A stretch of 64,000 nt of DNA from Sanderia malayensis (taxonomy: Eukaryota; Cnidaria; Scyphozoa; Semaeostomeae; Pelagiidae). Below are positions 10,601-21,100 of the stretch, piece by piece (position 1 is the first letter of the stretch; every line of letters begins with the position of its first letter). Made by a program: the position numbers and the translations under genes. The stretch covers positions 992,001 through 1,056,000 of the forward strand of contig RQOL01000660.1 of NCBI GenBank assembly GCA_013076295.1, read 5' to 3'. The notes beneath the pieces were generated by a model. That model searched no databases, was not told the origin of the DNA, and worked only from the letters and a program-made list of their open reading frames with translations.

Positions 10601-12212
10601 TTGCAATCTGTTATAATCTCCATTCCTTATTTTTCTCGAACTTGATTTTATCACTGACTAAAATTTTCGTGAGAATTTTAAGCAGTCAGCTTTGTACTGC
10701 TTTCTGTCTTTTCTCTAGTGCATCACATTTTCAAGAAAGAGTCCACATTTCCCTTTAACTTACTATAGGGCGTGGGTTCTCATTAGAATAAAGACAGCTA
10801 TGGCACCTCTGTAGTATTCTTGAAGCTTTTTTTAAGGCAAAAGCAATAGAGCTGCACGTGAAGCTATTATCTAAGGTGTGCAAGTATTATTTTGCAATAC
10901 TTATGTACTTATATCGAAAGGAAAAGACTTTATAATACCTATTGAAAGCCAGCTCTGAGGGGACCAAGTGCACTGGTTTTCACGACGTTTTATTTTAATG
11001 TTAAACAGGCTTTCTGGTTGGATGAATTTTTCTCATTCATCCAGCTATGACCTCGAGCAACCATTTTCTTTTTGCTTGAACGCGCTTGGTGACCATTTCG
11101 TGTATTTGTTGGTATTTTACAATGAAGAAGAAAAAGCCATTAGCTTCTGAATATGACCTTGCCGATGTTGAAAGTGAAGCTGTTTTTGTCACCAAGGTAT
11201 ATTTTTTCTTATTTCTAAGTTTTAAAACCTGGTGTCCACATAGTCGATATCGTTCGTTGATGGTCATTCGTTTTTAGGGAATTTAGGCTTAGCTTTAGAA
11301 GTGTGCTGGTGCTGGCTATGTATGCTGCAGTTTGGATGGGGTTTTGCGCTCAAGCAATTGCTTGAAATTGGTAAATTCGTTTGTTTTAATTTATAAATGG
11401 CCATTTTGAATATTTTTCTTTTAATTCTGTTCGGATTTAAGTATATGCTGTTTGACAGAGTATTTAGTAAAGCTTACCCTGTTTACAAAAAATGCCGAAA
11501 AAGCATTTTCTGGGATAAGATTCAACCTTTGTTGGACAGGGGCCATTTCTGCGAGTGACAAATTTAATAGTTTTGACCACCGGAGAACTGTGGAATGGAT
11601 CTTACAAGAAATAGGAGCAAATTTAAGAAGATATTTTCAAGGAGATGGGTGGAATTAAATTTCTTCAACAAACTTCACAAATGTATAAATTAAATATAGG
11701 AATCACACCTTTCCAATACACACTTTTTTATTAAAATGCCTTATACTTTTGTTCAGCCTTGATATTTTCAATTTTTGTTCCTAAATTTCAACTGTTTTGG
11801 CAATTTTCATTCCCAGTATACTAGGCAGACTTTTGCATAAGAATAACGTCTTTCTTAAAAAAACGTGTGCAATTATTAATAATACCCAAAGGGAAGGAGA
11901 ATTTTTTTGGAGTTTACCAGGCCACAATCTACAGAGGGTCAAACGATTTGAAACACGCACACAAAGCAAGTAGAGCTAAACGATGGTCGATATATAAGTT
12001 GGACTGTTTCAAATAATTAAGAGATTACCATCTTTTTGCAAGTTGTCATCATCATCACTGCTGTTATGCTTCTCTTCGTCTCTTTTTGGTGACACAATTT
12101 GGGCAGAGTTTGGCTCTCCATCATCGCTGTTAGCTTTGAGACCAAGAATAGCAGAAATAGAATGTTTAAACGCTGATCTATGTTGCAATTGTTTATCATC
12201 GCACGATGACAT
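7644..12212 (-). CDS. RAX: Retinal homeobox (RAX/Rx)-type paired-like transcription factor
   Basis: Three exons: 12212-12029, 10416-10217 and 8174-7644. GT-AG borders and phases match; the product is 304 aa. The ATG at 12212 follows an in-frame TGA. Exon 1 carries an octapeptide (eh1-like) HSISAILG at residues 17-24, a Groucho-binding motif typical of Rx. The homeodomain spans about 83-142 ([48 protein letters not shown]) with Q at position 50. The intron falls exactly between homeodomain positions 46 and 47, the classic paired-class site. Homeodomain plus octapeptide favour Rx over Drgx, Arx or Otp. No OAR motif is seen at the C-terminus; instead there is a Cys-rich patch (CKCRHCEEM). Expected role: sequence-specific nuclear regulator of anterior, sensory or neural fate. 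Introns are 1.6 and 2.0 kb. Confidence 0.9.
8588..8772. mobile_element. Pogo/Tigger-type MITE in RAX intron 2
   Basis: CAGTCAAATCTGC...GAGCTGACTG is flanked by TA on both sides, 185 bp. It contains repeated TTCGAAC motifs and CCGTCCCTTCAAGG. A second copy lies at 49448-49605. Confidence 0.85.
11122..11658 (+). other. Possible small plus-strand gene inside RAX intron 1 (unrecognised)
   Basis: An ATG at 11122 opens a polar 25-codon exon-like segment ([20 protein letters not shown]) ending AAG|GTATAT. An open frame at 11452-11658 (with [15 protein letters not shown] and [16 protein letters not shown]) follows a GACAG acceptor-like site. I could not join them with consistent phases, and I recognise neither. 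It could be a divergent or decayed gene, or chance. Confidence 0.2.
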
Positions 12213-14404
12213 AATGGCTCAGATTGTTGCAAATGGTACACTTGGCTCAGATTGTTGCAAATGGTGCACTTTGTAGATTGCTTGAAGGAGCTCTTTACAA
12301 TAGACGAAGTTCTCGACTTTGACGAGTCGGGTAATTGTCGAAACTGATAAATCATTGTTTCTTTTAATTCGTTCCCGTGATTCTCAGCGAGCACACACAC
12401 GGACAAACAGCTGCGATCTATAACACAGGCAGACAGACAGAGTTTCGTTAGCTACTACTGCTATACAATGTGCCTTGATTAACATACCGAGATACTTGTG
12501 AAGAATGTGCATTAGATTGGCCTTGAAGCAACCATAAAAGCCACTCAATAATAACATAAATGCAGCTAGATTTCATCTCTGTCTGCTGTAGATATGAATC
12601 CTTTCTGTTTCATGTATGACCCTCTCGATAGCTCGTAACACCCAAACTATTTCTGGTTCCCTCTCAAGGGTGCTTTAGGCTCATACAGGCTCCATAATAT
12701 TATGTTTAGTAGGGCAGCATGTATTAGCTACTGGATATCTGGGTGCAATAGTCCATGTGCACAGGACAAACCTTATGATATGCTTCTTTTCGGTATGAGG
12801 CAAGGCAGCCTTAGATTTGTTCCAACTCGCAGTCATGCATGCTTCATTGCATCCACCAGCATCTATCATACACAAATAGCACCACAACCCCACAACCACC
12901 GTGAACTTTGAATGAGCCTCTGGGAGCTTATTTGCAAAAAACGAAATATTAGCTGAATTTGTATTCAAAGCTTTTTAAAAGCTATGTATGCAGCCAGTTG
13001 ATAAAGTTGCTGTTAAGCTTGCTGTTATTTGCAATACATTCATTGCAGAACTTCATTTATCGTGTCTATGAGCGAGGAAACCTACGGACGGTTGAATGAG
13101 ATGAGATAACCTTAAAAGCATGTAGCAATCAATATTTTGTCAAATATATGCTGCCTTGCACTGTAGCTTATTACGTGTTGTTTTAATGCTGTTGTATCTG
13201 TCCACTATTTGTCCTCATAGAGTCCTTTGTAATTTCATTAGGGTATAAAGAAAGACTATTAAGGCCATCTTTATTACTACCTTATAAAGAAAGTCTTGGA
13301 CAATGGATTTAAGATAATAAAAAGGGACAGTTTCTTGAGTCTCGAACAAGCCAGCAATATTCTGGTTCGCTTGACCCCGGAGCTTACACATCGTGTAACA
13401 CACTGGGTAGTATGTTTTGTCCCCACTAATCCTTATTATGAAGTACTTGTCTCGCTTTTGTCGTCGTAAATTAAATTCCATACTTTCTTTAAAAAGCTAT
13501 TATGTTAATAACTTGCAATTGCATTTAACAAACGTGTGTTGCAAATTTCAGTTAAACCAATTTAGAGCATCGTGTAAGAGATACGACAACACAGACAGTA
13601 GACTGCCAGTAAAGAAAGATGATTAGCAAAAGAGTAAAGGTGGGCGTTGCTGAATTTAGGCCAATTTATTGTTTACTAAAATCTTCTTAATCCACTTGTC
13701 TTCAAAGAAAGTCACAATCTATGCAATTAGAATCTGTTATTCATTCTTCTGCTACTTTACTAAGTAAACTTGCCCACCCATTCATGCAATACTTTTAATC
13801 TGCTTATCTCGAGTGGTTAATTTACGATTATGTCAGTCAAGCGTTTTTACTTTTCCATCATTTACACATGTATCGAGCTTAGTAGAAAATCACAGACTTT
13901 GGTCGAGACGAGAGGGTCGAACCTTTTATGCATTAATAAGCTAACTAATTAAATATATGCACACATTAATAAATTTCTTTGTGTAGTGAGGCTTTTTAAC
14001 CTGGTTTGTTATGTTATAACGATGTCCCATTTGCCACCAACCACCCATCAGTTTATTAAAGAAATACACAAAAACTTATAATTAAATGTAACTTACACTA
14101 GATTATTTTAGTCATGTTCTGTTATTATTGCCGTATGTAATCTTTTCAAACATTAATTTTTAGTTCATAATAAGATTTGATTAGATGGCAAATGGAAGAA
14201 GAAAGTATTGGAGAATGACTTGCGTTACAAGACAATATTAGAATCAGTTGAGGAATCCTCAGAGACATGGTAAGAAAAGATTTGCTGGCTAATAATAATT
14301 AATACCTACAAGGTATTCCACTGTCCTACATATAAACTTACAACATTTGTTTCAACTGTAGTAAGAACTAAGTAACAACTCAGAATTGACAAATTGGGTG
14401 TATT
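12213..14404. other. Intergenic region upstream of RAX, downstream of RIIAD1
   Basis: Should contain the RAX promoter. A short tandem duplication lies just upstream of the start codon (GGCTCAGATTGTTGCAAATGG, 12215-12235 and 12243-12263). An interspersed repeat copy lies at 12911-13065. No gene is supported in the remainder. Confidence 0.5.
12911..13065. repeat. Interspersed repeat copy (family also at 27300-27550 and 59430-59661)
   Basis: Shares GAGCCTCTGGGAGCTTATTTG, then a run through AAAAGCTAT.TATGCAGCCAGTTGATAAAGTT and TTGCTGTTATTTGCAATACATTCA with the other two copies. Terminal repeats are not preserved here. Confidence 0.75.
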
Positions 14405-15268
14405 TTACTGAGAATGTTTAATTTTAGATAGTTTATTTTGAGTCTGTGCTTTTATCTTTAGAGGAAGTTCTGGGTTGGTGAAGTATTCTATAAGAAAAAC
14501 AAAACATATATTTTTAAGATAGAGAATTACATATAATGATGAATAGACCTTTGTATCTGCCAAAGGAACTGGATTACTGGAAAGTGGGGAGAGACAGTGG
14601 GTAAATCTATTCTTATCACACAAGGTTGTGCAATGCCTTCATATAATATACTTTTGAATTTGATAGATCTTAAAGGTTTAGAGTTTAACAAGACATATCT
14701 AACCTGCAGCATATTCTTCTATGTTATCTGGTCGATTTGTTAGAACATCACTGAAAATAAATATGAAATGTAAACAGACTATTGAAAAAATAGAAGAAAG
14801 CTATTTTGAATAAGATGGTTATGAAGCAGAAAGTTGTGCTGCAAAGGAGGATGACATATTTTTCAAAAATTGACATGTCACCTGATGAAACTAGACAGAA
14901 GACATTCAACTTCTGGATGATTTCTGATATATTTTTCATTGTTAGTTCTTGTCTGGATCTGAAAAGATATAAACAATGCAGTTCGTTATCGTTTCCATCC
15001 CATTTCCCACTTGGTTTTTGAATCAACATAAAAAAAGTAAAATATATTTTTTGCCTTCATTCCATCATATCTATCTTCTTAAGGACTGTACATTTTTATT
15101 TATTACAAAAAATGTAGTTTTTTCGGTAATGCATAGGAAGGGAGGGGGGCTTAGGACACGAGAAATTGAATAATTTCCAGACCTTACCTTGAAAGCATTC
15201 AATTTTGATTGTTGCTCTGTCGTCAGAGCACCGATGTCGTGGGCTTCAAGGCCAGTTTTCTCATTCAT
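14405..15268 (-). CDS. RIIAD1: RIIa-domain-containing protein 1 (RIIAD1)
   Basis: Four small exons: 15268-15188, 14958-14882, 14750-14704 and 14487-14405, with GT-AG borders and matching phases. The product is 95 aa against 92 for human RIIAD1 as I recall it. The spliced protein reads LTTEQQSKLNAFKIQTRTNN, EKYIRNHPEVE, RPDNIEEYAAEYFTNPELP. This matches the family pattern of LSAAQLEQLRKFKIQTR, NEKYLRTHKEVE, RPDNILEFAADYF. The RIIa fold is the dimerisation/docking bundle of PKA regulatory subunits, also used by DPY30-like and ciliary radial-spoke proteins; the exact job of RIIAD1 is not established. The start ATG at 15268 gives a 27-residue lead to the conserved FK, as in human. It is divergent from the laminin gene. 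Confidence 0.92.
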
Positions 15269-15770
15269 GATTTGATTGATTAAGACTTCAAGCAAGGCAA
15301 TAAATAACGGCAACTATTATAAATAACTGAAAAGTATTTTCGTCATCGCACAATGCGCATAAATCAATTAATTACCTAATGAAGTTTGGCAATTTGAAGC
15401 TGATGTTGACAGCAATGTTGTTGACATGGAGCTTGCAATGAAATCGAGGCTGATGCAAACGTCAGTTGATGGATCCCTCCCACCTTTTCAAACCTTAATT
15501 TCAAGCAACACAGAAGAATTTCTGATTTTATTTTTTTATTTCTTTTATTTTTTTTCAGATTGCAAATTTGTTGAGATATTCAATTGAAATTAAATTTATA
15601 GTGACTTGTTCACTTTGACGCTTGAAGAACTTCAAAAATTCAAACTCAAAGTCAGACAATTGAAAAGTAAAGAAAACAGACCGTCCATTGTCCATTACCA
15701 TGGAGACCAACTTTGAAACCAAAGATCAGCTGGATCAGCTTTGTAACGGCTTCTTCATTCAGAAATCAAA
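15269..15770. promoter_or_regulatory. Divergent promoter region RIIAD1 / laminin alpha
   Basis: Only 502 bp separate the two start codons, so both 5' leaders and core promoters must lie here unless unseen upstream non-coding exons exist. No TATA box is evident. T-rich runs lie at 15526-15559. Confidence 0.5.
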
Positions 15771-18157
15771 ATGGCTGCAGCATGGAAAGGACTTTCAATT
15801 TTATGCTCGTTGTTGCAGCTTGTTGTCTTGTCCATATCTGCAACAAATTTAGCTCTGCATAGAAATATAGATGCAAATGTGACCTGTGGAAGTCCACCTG
15901 AGCTTTTCTACGAGAGTTCGCAAGGTAAGCCCTTGTTTTTTAGACGCCCAGTCAATCTGATCAGCTCAAAACAAGTCTAGGTGTATGTAAACACAACCCA
16001 CCCACGTTCGTTGTTGATGGCAAGCTTTCTGATTTTTTACAATTTAATCGAGACTGTCCTAGAGTTGCAGATAAGAAAACAAAATATTTATTTATTCGTT
16101 GCTGTATGTTAAAATGTGGAGTGAACTTAAACTACATTCACTCAATTTTTTAAACTATTTGGCTCGAATAGTAGTTTCGTCTTATATTCTTGAGTTTTGA
16201 CGAATACGATTCACTCTCCCTTTTCGTGTCACAGTCAATAAATTGTTGGCTTATCTGCTTTATAAATAAAACTTATAACCGAGTGAGGGTTTTAAATCAG
16301 TAATGTAAGTGACATGGCCCAACTTCTCTTTCTGGAACAACACTTTATTGTATTATGCGCAATGAATGAAGCCCTTGCTGTCATTTTTTAACAATAGGTG
16401 GGACAATAACATTTTAAGAGGGATTAGTTTATTCTTTAATTTCATATATTCTTAAATGTCAACAGTATGAACATTTTTAAATTCACTAATTTGCAGGTGA
16501 CAAGCCTGTGTCTGAAAGAGTTGCATCTACTTGTAATGCAAGCAGTGCTATAAATTCTCATCCACCTTCATATCTGCTTGATGGCTCAAATTACACATTT
16601 TGGCAGACCAAAGCTGGTGTAGATGTTGCTTATATTACCATAGATCTGAGATCCATAGCACAAAAGGTTTGCAGACTTTGACCAAGGCTCATAGATGTGC
16701 AGCAATTCCTTGAAATGCTGATACACTTGTATTAAATTGAATATTTTTTTTATAGTTCATCTTTGTGAGGAAAATTCACATTTTCTTTGGTGACTATCGG
16801 AGGCCAGCACAGATTGCTTATTCAAAGTCATCTGATGGCGGGCTTACCTTTCAGCCATGGCATTATTATGTTGCATTTGCATCTCAGTGTCAATCTGTTT
16901 TTGGAGCAACATTTCGGACAAGGCCATTCACTTCAAATACAATTTTATGCACCAACTATGCAAATTTTCTTCCTCTGGAATCTAACGAGACTGTAAGTAA
17001 ACAACAGTGTGATGCCTTGTCCATCAGTGTGATGCCTTGTAGGTTTTGCTGATTAATATGTAGAAATAGAAACAGAAACAGTTGTCAACAATATTTTTTA
17101 AAGCTCAATAGTTTTAACTTCATCTCACATGTATTTTATCTCTTGTCAACATTTAGGTAATCAGATCACAATCTGAATATCATAGATATGGTTTTTTTTT
17201 GCTTTTAGATATCAGTTGATCTTCATGGAGGCAGAGCTTCAACAAATACATTGAGCTTGCAAGTAAGTAGCTTCATCTGTGCTATTTCATTCAGGAATTA
17301 AGTCTTCATTTTGGCCAGTATATTTGCACCCCAAGGGTGTGAAGTTGCTTATGATGATCTATGCTATCAATTATTATAATTTATTACAATTTATTATGGT
17401 ATATTATGATATATTATAATTTTTTGGTTTATTCTGTCAATGTTATATCTTCTTGTTTTATTTTTTTCCAGCAATGGATGAATGCAACACATATCAGAAT
17501 TAGGTTTTCTGGTCTTTTCAGGAAATTTGATCTTTTTTCTGTCAAATGGGTGAGTCTTCAGAATATCAAAACTCTCCAAGGTACTCTGAAGCAAGGCAAT
17601 TCAAACAGAAATATTACGTGAATGTGGATGTTGTACCTTATTGGATTTTAATTATACTCAAATTGAGACCGATCACTGATCGTGGGGATTACTTAGCGTG
17701 CTTCCGGGACGGGCCCCGTTGTTAGTATTTCTATAACTAATGAAAAAACTTTTACAAAGAGATTTAAAAATCGCAAAGTTTTGAGCTAAGCTTGTTATTA
17801 GGCTAAATATTTCTTATAAAGTGCTTCTTGTTGGTTACTTACACTGAGAAGATTGTTAAAAATGGACTTTCATTGTATCCAGAGTATTTTCCTTTCTAAA
17901 GATTTCTCCAATATCAGTTTCCTCTCTTTCATAGCACCACTACTCAGTGAGAGGTATATCTGTAACTGGAGACTGTTTTTGCAATGGACATGCCTCCGTT
18001 TGCAACGTCAATTCTACTACAGGCAATAGAATATGCCAATGCGAGAACAATGCATGCGGATTGCAATGCGACCAGTGTTGTCCTGCATTTAACCAATATG
18101 CTTTCAAACAAGGCAGCAAAGCGCCCTTTGAAGTCGATCCAAATGCGGCTTGTCAAC
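15771..18157 (+). other. Laminin alpha: signal peptide, LN domain and first LE repeat (exons 1-6)
   Basis: Exons 15771-15924, 16497-16666, 16756-16992, 17209-17262, 17472-17549 and 17935-18157. LN covers about residues 26-240. Family landmarks: NSHPPSYLLDGSNYTFWQ (cf. HPxxxAIDG..WWQS), IDLRSIAQKFIFVRKIHIFF, GGLTFQPWHYY, ICTNY-type LCTNYANFLPLE, and the closing YSVRGISVTGDCFCNGHASV leading into LE1. LN mediates polymerisation of laminin networks. The LN core is rather divergent and compact. Confidence 0.9.
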
Positions 18158-21100
18158 GTAAGTCGATTGTTTTTTGTATAATAAATTCAAAGTTGTTATA
18201 CGTAACGGAGAAAGAGAGAGAGAGAAAAATGGGGGAGTCTGTTTAAGTTGACGAAGTTTCAAGATGCTGGCGGACATAATTAAAATAACATACACAGGAA
18301 AGTCTAAAGATTAAATATAAGTTAGAGGATAGTGTTCATCACTTTTAGCTTTTTGTGAAAAGTCCAAGCTCGAATCAAGCGATGGATATGAAGCTTACAA
18401 ATACTTAATTTAACCAACTATATTACGGCCGCCAGGTCTATTGTGTTCGCCACTCCCCTTTATGACGAGGTTTACTGAATTTCCTTATGCCCAAGAAAAC
18501 GAGCGATGCAAAGCAGCTAACAAATTTAGGTAACATATTCGGTTATATAAATTATAATGTTGTGTGTTATGTATTTTGTAGCATGCAACTGTCACAATCA
18601 TTCCAGTGTTTGCATATTTAATCAAACCATTGCTGATATGAGAGGGAGTTTAAATGCAACTGGGTTCTATTCAGGTGGGGGAGTATGCCAGAATTGCCAG
18701 GTAATTACATTTTTTTCTTCACAAATCCATAGAACTCTCTTATTCTTATGTTATACCGTAAATCTACGAATTATCCCCCTGGGGTATTTATTTTTGACAC
18801 GTTTGGAGGGGGGCTTATTTGAGGAGGGCCAATTCGGGGATCTGCGGTATCTTATGATGGAGGTTGAACCAACCGTTTATGTTTTTAAATTGCCATATGC
18901 TCGAGTCTTGGAGATTCCAAGTTGTCATAGGCGTCGATATGGTTAAATGCTCCACACTATTGAATTCAGGTTTTCGATTCTTAGCTTCAGCCCTGTCTGG
19001 TCTTGAATGAACCTAAGCACCAAATCATCAGCAGTGCATTTTGTGCTTTCCCAAAAACGATTTTGCACCCCAAAGTTTCATCTTTCTCTGCTTCAGTTTA
19101 TGTCAAATTTGAAGTAGAGTATTGTGCATGTGCGTATGTATCTTTCATTCCAGCATAAAACTACAGGTGTAAACTGCGAGAAGTGCGTCACATTCTACTA
19201 CAGGCCCAATGGAATAAGCAGACAATTGGTTGATGTTTGCACAGGTAAAGTTTATATGATAATTAACAAAGTTTTATTACCTCTTTGTTCGATTAAATAT
19301 AAAGAATATGAACACAACACCCTAGTAGTTCAGCTTCGGATGCAAGGGAGGGAGCGCCAAGAAGAGCTTTCTGGGAGCAGAGCAAACAGTGTGCGATAAA
19401 CACGACTCCCTAGCAGGATGCAACAGTCATTGACCGTAACGTTTTTTGGTTGTACTCTCTCAAGCCAAGGCCAAAGAGACTACCCACTCAGTTAACTCCC
19501 TTTTTCTGGCTCTGGGGATAAGTTATATTGTATTATCATCTCATTTTTTGACACCAGTAACGAACAGAACAGAGACGTATGACTGAATTGAAAGTCGCGC
19601 TATTTTTTTATTAGAGTGCAACTGTAGCAGACTTGGTACTAGAAACGAAACTGGTGTAGCATATTTGGATTGCGTTCGAGATGAAACTCTTAATATTTCC
19701 GGAATGGTGAGGAGTTGAATTGAATTTGGTTAGTTTTACCGTATCGTAGCATGCTTTGTCTTTATCTTCTACTTTATTGATGTTTATTGCCGTTTTCAGG
19801 GTGCTGGAGATTGCTATTGCAAGTCAAATGTTTTCCAACGACAATGTGATGCATGCAGACCTGGGTTTTATAACTTAACTGCAGATAACTCACTTGGGTG
19901 TCAGAGTAAGTGCATATTAATATAACAACAATTACCATTACTATTGCTGCTGTTATTACGCTCCTACTATTACTGGCGTATGAGCCAGGGGGCGGGGGCA
20001 CGTGCCACCCTGCTTTTTTGCAAAGGCACGAAGAGTGCCCCTTTTGTAGATAAAAGATTACCCCCTTCTAAGGATAAATGTGTCACTTGTTACGCCCTTT
20101 TTATTGTGGTGCCCCCTCTACCTTTCAGCTTTCAGTACGCTCCTACGCCTCTGATTATAATTACTACTACTACTATTACTACCAGCGTCACTGCTAAATT
20201 CAGCCACATCCATTTTATCTCGGTTTAACTATTTCTTCTTTTGCAGATTGCAATTGCTTCCTTCCTGGAACTCTAAACGGAAGTAATGTGTGTACGCCAG
20301 ATGCACGTGGTATATGTCCCTGCAAAGCAAATACAGAGCAGAGAGCTTGCAATGTTTGCAGAGACGAATTCTTCAATCTCACAGCCTCAAATTCAAATGG
20401 ATGCGAAAGTAAGAGATGTGTTCTTCAAAATTTAATCTCGATTTGATAGATTCCCGTTAAACCAAGGACGTAACCAGGGGGTGGGAGGGAGTCGGGGAGC
20501 TCCTTCCTTTGGAAAGATTGCATTTTTATCTAGAATAAATTTCGTGTCACAAGTGACACCTGTCACAAACCAACCAATCAATGTCCTTGCAAGGTACCAC
20601 GTGGTTTCTTCCCTCTTAATTGTTTACCATTACAGTGTCAATGTCATATCATCATTATTGTCAAAGTCGTGTATAGTAAACGGCAAAAAGCGTCAACTGT
20701 CTGTTTTATGGAAAATTTTGTTTTAAACATGTTGTATACAGCTTGTGGCTTCACCCCACTTGCTTTAAAGTCGATGAATTCCTCAATGTCTGGACATTTT
20801 TCTGTCTCTCCTATCTTTGATACGCTTACGTGTGCATCACGTTTGACTATCAATAACGCGAAACGTTGATACCTCTAACAGCTTTGCCATTGCCTTTGGT
20901 GCTCAACATGTCGAGATTCAATTTTACGTTTTGCAATGTGTCCTTATTTTACATTTTTTCTCAGACTGCAGTTGCGATTCCGGTGGAAGAACTTCAAAAA
21001 TTTGCAACAAAATTACAGGGAACTGCGAGTGTAAGAGCGTTAACATCACAGGGCGACAATGCGATAGGTAAATACCAAGACAAGATAAAATCATGAAGGG

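Larger units (their letters stand above)
18582..21067 (+). other. Laminin alpha: LEa repeats 2-5 (exons 7-12)
   Basis: Exons 18582-18700, 19154-19244, 19615-19706, 19800-19905, 20247-20408 and 20965-21067. Repeats start at CNCHNHSSVC, CNCSRLGT, CNCFLPGT and CSCDSGGR, each an eight-cysteine laminin-type EGF unit. Phases allow exon-wise repeat duplication. Confidence 0.88.

Noticed and set aside
12681..12968. 95-codon minus-strand frame upstream of RAX
   Set aside because: Overlaps the interspersed repeat at 12911-13065 and shows no recognisable domain.
20644..20853. Minus-strand frame with PDIEEFIDFKASGVKPQAVY inside laminin intron 11
   Set aside because: Looks protein-like but I cannot place it. 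It overlaps the duplicated laminin fragment and uses a weak start; possibly a transposon remnant.
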